A stretch of 23,458 nucleotides of DNA, from contig DPJL01000097.1 in assembly GCA_003543035.1 (NCBI GenBank), positions 1-23,458 of the forward strand. Direction: 5' to 3'. The first letter of the stretch is position 1. Each line of letters starts with the position of its first letter. A program made the position numbers and the translations under genes. The stretch comes from Micromonosporaceae bacterium (GTDB lineage: Bacteria; Actinomycetota; Actinomycetes; Mycobacteriales; Micromonosporaceae). Positions 22,321-23,458 of this stretch are shown here, in pieces. Under the pieces are notes generated by a model that saw nothing but the letters and a program-made list of their open reading frames with translations, did not search any database and was not told the DNA's origin.

Positions 22321-22376
22321 CGGGGGGTGCGCGACCTGCGAGCGCGTGTCCGCGCACCGCTCCGTGCGGCCACCTG

Positions 22377-23174
22377 TCATCGTTCCCGTCGATCGCGCCA
22401 AGCGATCCATTGGCGCAGCGGGCTGAGGTCATAGTCCGGTCCACTTACCCCCACGGTGAACAGCGAGACACCAAGTGTGCGCAGCACCGGGCCCAGCTCC
22501 TCAGGTTCGCCGGTAGCCGAGGGTCCGCCGGCGACACCGGTAGAGATCTCGATTTCGGCCGGGTCCCGCCCTATGTCGGCGCAGTGCCGAGCGAGAATCT
22601 TTGTCTTGCGCGCGATGCTCTCCGCGTTGCCCCAGTCGTGCCAGATGTCGCCATGGCGGGCGACCAGCTTCAGCGTCTTGCGCTCGCCGCCGCCACCGAT
22701 GAGCACCGGGATCTTCCGGGTCGGCGGCGGGTTCGCCGCAGCCAGCCGTAACTCGATGCGCGGCATGGTAGCGGCCAGGTCGTCGAGCCGACTAGCGGCG
22801 GTGCCGAAGTCGTATCCGTACTCCGCGTAATCCCTTTCACACCAACCGGAGCCGATGCCGAGGATCAATCGGCCGGCACTTATGTGGTCGACCGTGCGGG
22901 CCATATCGGCGAGCAGATCGGGGTTGCGGTAGCTGTTGCAGGTGACGAGCGCGCCGATCTCCACCCGGGAGGTCGACTCCGCCCAAGCGGCCAGCATCGT
23001 CCAGCATTCGAAGTGCGCGCCGTCGAGGTCGCCGTCCAGCGGGAAGAAATGGTCCCAGTTGAAGATGATGTCCGCGCCGAGCGATTCCGCTTCATTCGCG
23101 ACCTCTCGAATCTTCTGATAATCGGAATGTTGTGGTTGAACTTGTAGCCCGATCCTCACCGGCCGAATAGTCAT
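22377..23174 (-). CDS. LLM-class (luciferase-like) F420-dependent oxidoreductase
   Basis: This 265-residue TIM-barrel protein of the luciferase-like monooxygenase family resembles F420-dependent actinobacterial members. Characteristic stretches are FNWDHFFPLDGD, VEIGALVTCNSYRNPDLLADMARTVDHIS, GRLILGIGSGWCERDYAEYG and IPVLIGGGGERKTLKLVARHGD. These enzymes use reduced F420 (or FMN) to reduce or oxidise alcohols, aldehydes and imines. ATG 23174 is the first good start, though its ribosome binding site is weak. A rare TTA codon lies at 22749-22751. It is divergent from the alditol-oxidase-like gene across the operator at 23219-23245 and convergent with the dioxygenase. The substrate is unknown. 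Confidence 0.92.
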   Translation of the reverse strand: MTIRPVRIGLQVQPQHSDYQKIREVANEAESLGADIIFNWDHFFPLDGDLDGAHFECWTMLAAWAESTSRVEIGALVTCNSYRNPDLLADMARTVDHISAGRLILGIGSGWCERDYAEYGYDFGTAASRLDDLAATMPRIELRLAAANPPPTRKIPVLIGGGGERKTLKLVARHGDIWHDWGNAESIARKTKILARHCADIGRDPAEIEISTGVAGGPSATGEPEELGPVLRTLGVSLFTVGVSGPDYDLSPLRQWIAWRDRRER

Positions 23175-23218
23175 GGGCCCGATTATCAGTCACCTGCCTG
23201 CTTGGGCAAAGGCCGACA

Positions 23219-23245
23219 TGGCAATAAATTTGCCAAGTTGGGCAA
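23219..23245. promoter_or_regulatory. Bidirectional operator between LLM and alditol-oxidase-like genes
   Basis: The palindrome at 23219-23235 reads TGGCAA-TAAAT-TTGCCA, with a 5-base spacer instead of 4, followed by a GGGCAA half-site at 23240-23245. It lies 45 bases from the minus-strand ATG at 23174 and 58 from the plus-strand ATG at 23293. Confidence 0.7.
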
Positions 23246-23292
23246 TGATGTGTCACTCTCGTTGTCGGTCCCAACTCACCGATGGAGTACGC

Positions 23293-23458
23293 ATGACGAC
23301 GATGCTTCTCACTACCAACTGGGCCGGCAACGTCACCTTCGGCGCCGCGCGGGTGTACCGGCCGGATTCTGTCGGCGAGTTGCGCCGGATCGTCGCGGCG
23401 AGCGCGCGGATCCGGGCGCTCGGCAGCGGACACTCGTTCAGCGTTGTCGCTGACACGG
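23293..23458 (+). CDS. Alditol/xylitol oxidase-like FAD enzyme, N-terminal part, truncated by window end
   Basis: Only the first 55 residues are present. The opening TNWAGNVTFGAARVYRPDS and the FAD-linking motif RALGSGHSFSVVADT match the vanillyl-alcohol-oxidase superfamily, and specifically alditol and xylitol oxidases of actinomycetes, where the His of GSGHSF carries covalent FAD. These enzymes oxidise a terminal CH2OH of a polyol to an aldehyde with O2. ATG 23293 has GGAG 5 bases upstream. An L-gulonolactone or arabinonolactone oxidase is a possible alternative. In this context it could oxidise a sugar alcohol or cyclitol side chain before transamination, which is inference. Confidence 0.85.
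   Translation, partial: MTTMLLTTNWAGNVTFGAARVYRPDSVGELRRIVAASARIRALGSGHSFSVVADT

Noticed and set aside
22327..22357. GTGCGCG...CGCGCAC inverted repeat as a terminator between the convergent dioxygenase and LLM genes
   Set aside because: The loop is 17 bases and there is no T-run. Such short GC repeats occur by chance in this DNA.
1..23458. CRISPR arrays, tRNA, rRNA, polyketide or peptide synthetase modules
   Set aside because: No regularly spaced identical repeats, no tRNA-like or rRNA-like stretches and no carrier-protein or ketosynthase motifs were seen.

Overview
The window is high-GC actinobacterial DNA: codon third positions are strongly G/C, GTG and TTG starts are common, and there is an F420-type oxidoreductase, a GlfT2-like galactofuranosyltransferase and an actinomycete-type helix-turn-helix regulator. 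I cannot name the species. The content looks like the inside of a specialised-metabolite or glycoconjugate cluster that continues past both ends. It is rich in sugar enzymes and tailoring oxidases and contains no rRNA, tRNA, CRISPR array or intact transposase.

Layout. Positions 1-288 hold the 3' end of a CE4 polysaccharide deacetylase (+), converging on a class III aminotransferase (290-1606, -). A helix-turn-helix/TPR-like regulator (1919-3154, +) follows. Positions 3159-11879 hold ten tightly packed minus-strand genes, in transcription order: GT2, SDR, AurF-like diiron oxygenase, two dCTP-deaminase-like proteins, GT4, HAD phosphatase, GH3-like protein, HIT protein, aldo/keto reductase. Most starts overlap the preceding stop (GTGA, ATGA, TTGA). 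An HSL-type alpha/beta hydrolase (12006-13001, -) and a GT2 (13114-13983, +) diverge. A second minus-strand operon (13908-17874) holds two paralogous GT-A-like proteins, a paralogue of the first GT2 and an unknown protein. Diverging from it are a two-domain polysaccharide deacetylase (18019-19062, +) and a full-length GlfT2-like enzyme (19108-21015, +). A phytanoyl-CoA-dioxygenase-like protein (21427-22266, +), an LLM/F420 oxidoreductase (22377-23174, -) and the start of an alditol-oxidase-like flavoprotein (23293 to the end, +) close the window.

Regulation. The clearest system-level signal is a repeated palindrome, TGGCAA-N4-TTGCCA, with half-site variants. It occurs in six intergenic regions that contain start-proximal promoters (about 1667-1712, 11913-11972, 13037-13089, 17918-17954, 21063-21101 and 23219-23245), and I saw no full copy inside a gene. 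One regulator probably controls nearly every transcription unit here. The local helix-turn-helix protein is the obvious but unproven candidate. Its gene contains a rare TTA leucine codon, as do the hydrolase, dioxygenase and LLM genes, suggesting bldA-type control as well.

How the genes may work together (inference). Glycosyltransferases, a GT4/HAD synthase-phosphatase-like pair, deacetylases that would expose amines, an aminotransferase and an AurF-type N-oxygenase together suggest an amino-sugar-rich glycoside or glycan with an oxidised nitrogen. Several proteins look repurposed. The tandem dCTP-deaminase-like proteins have lost complementary parts of the active site, the GH3 protein lacks its nucleophile, and two GT2 enzymes carry a tail resembling part of a degenerate methyltransferase.
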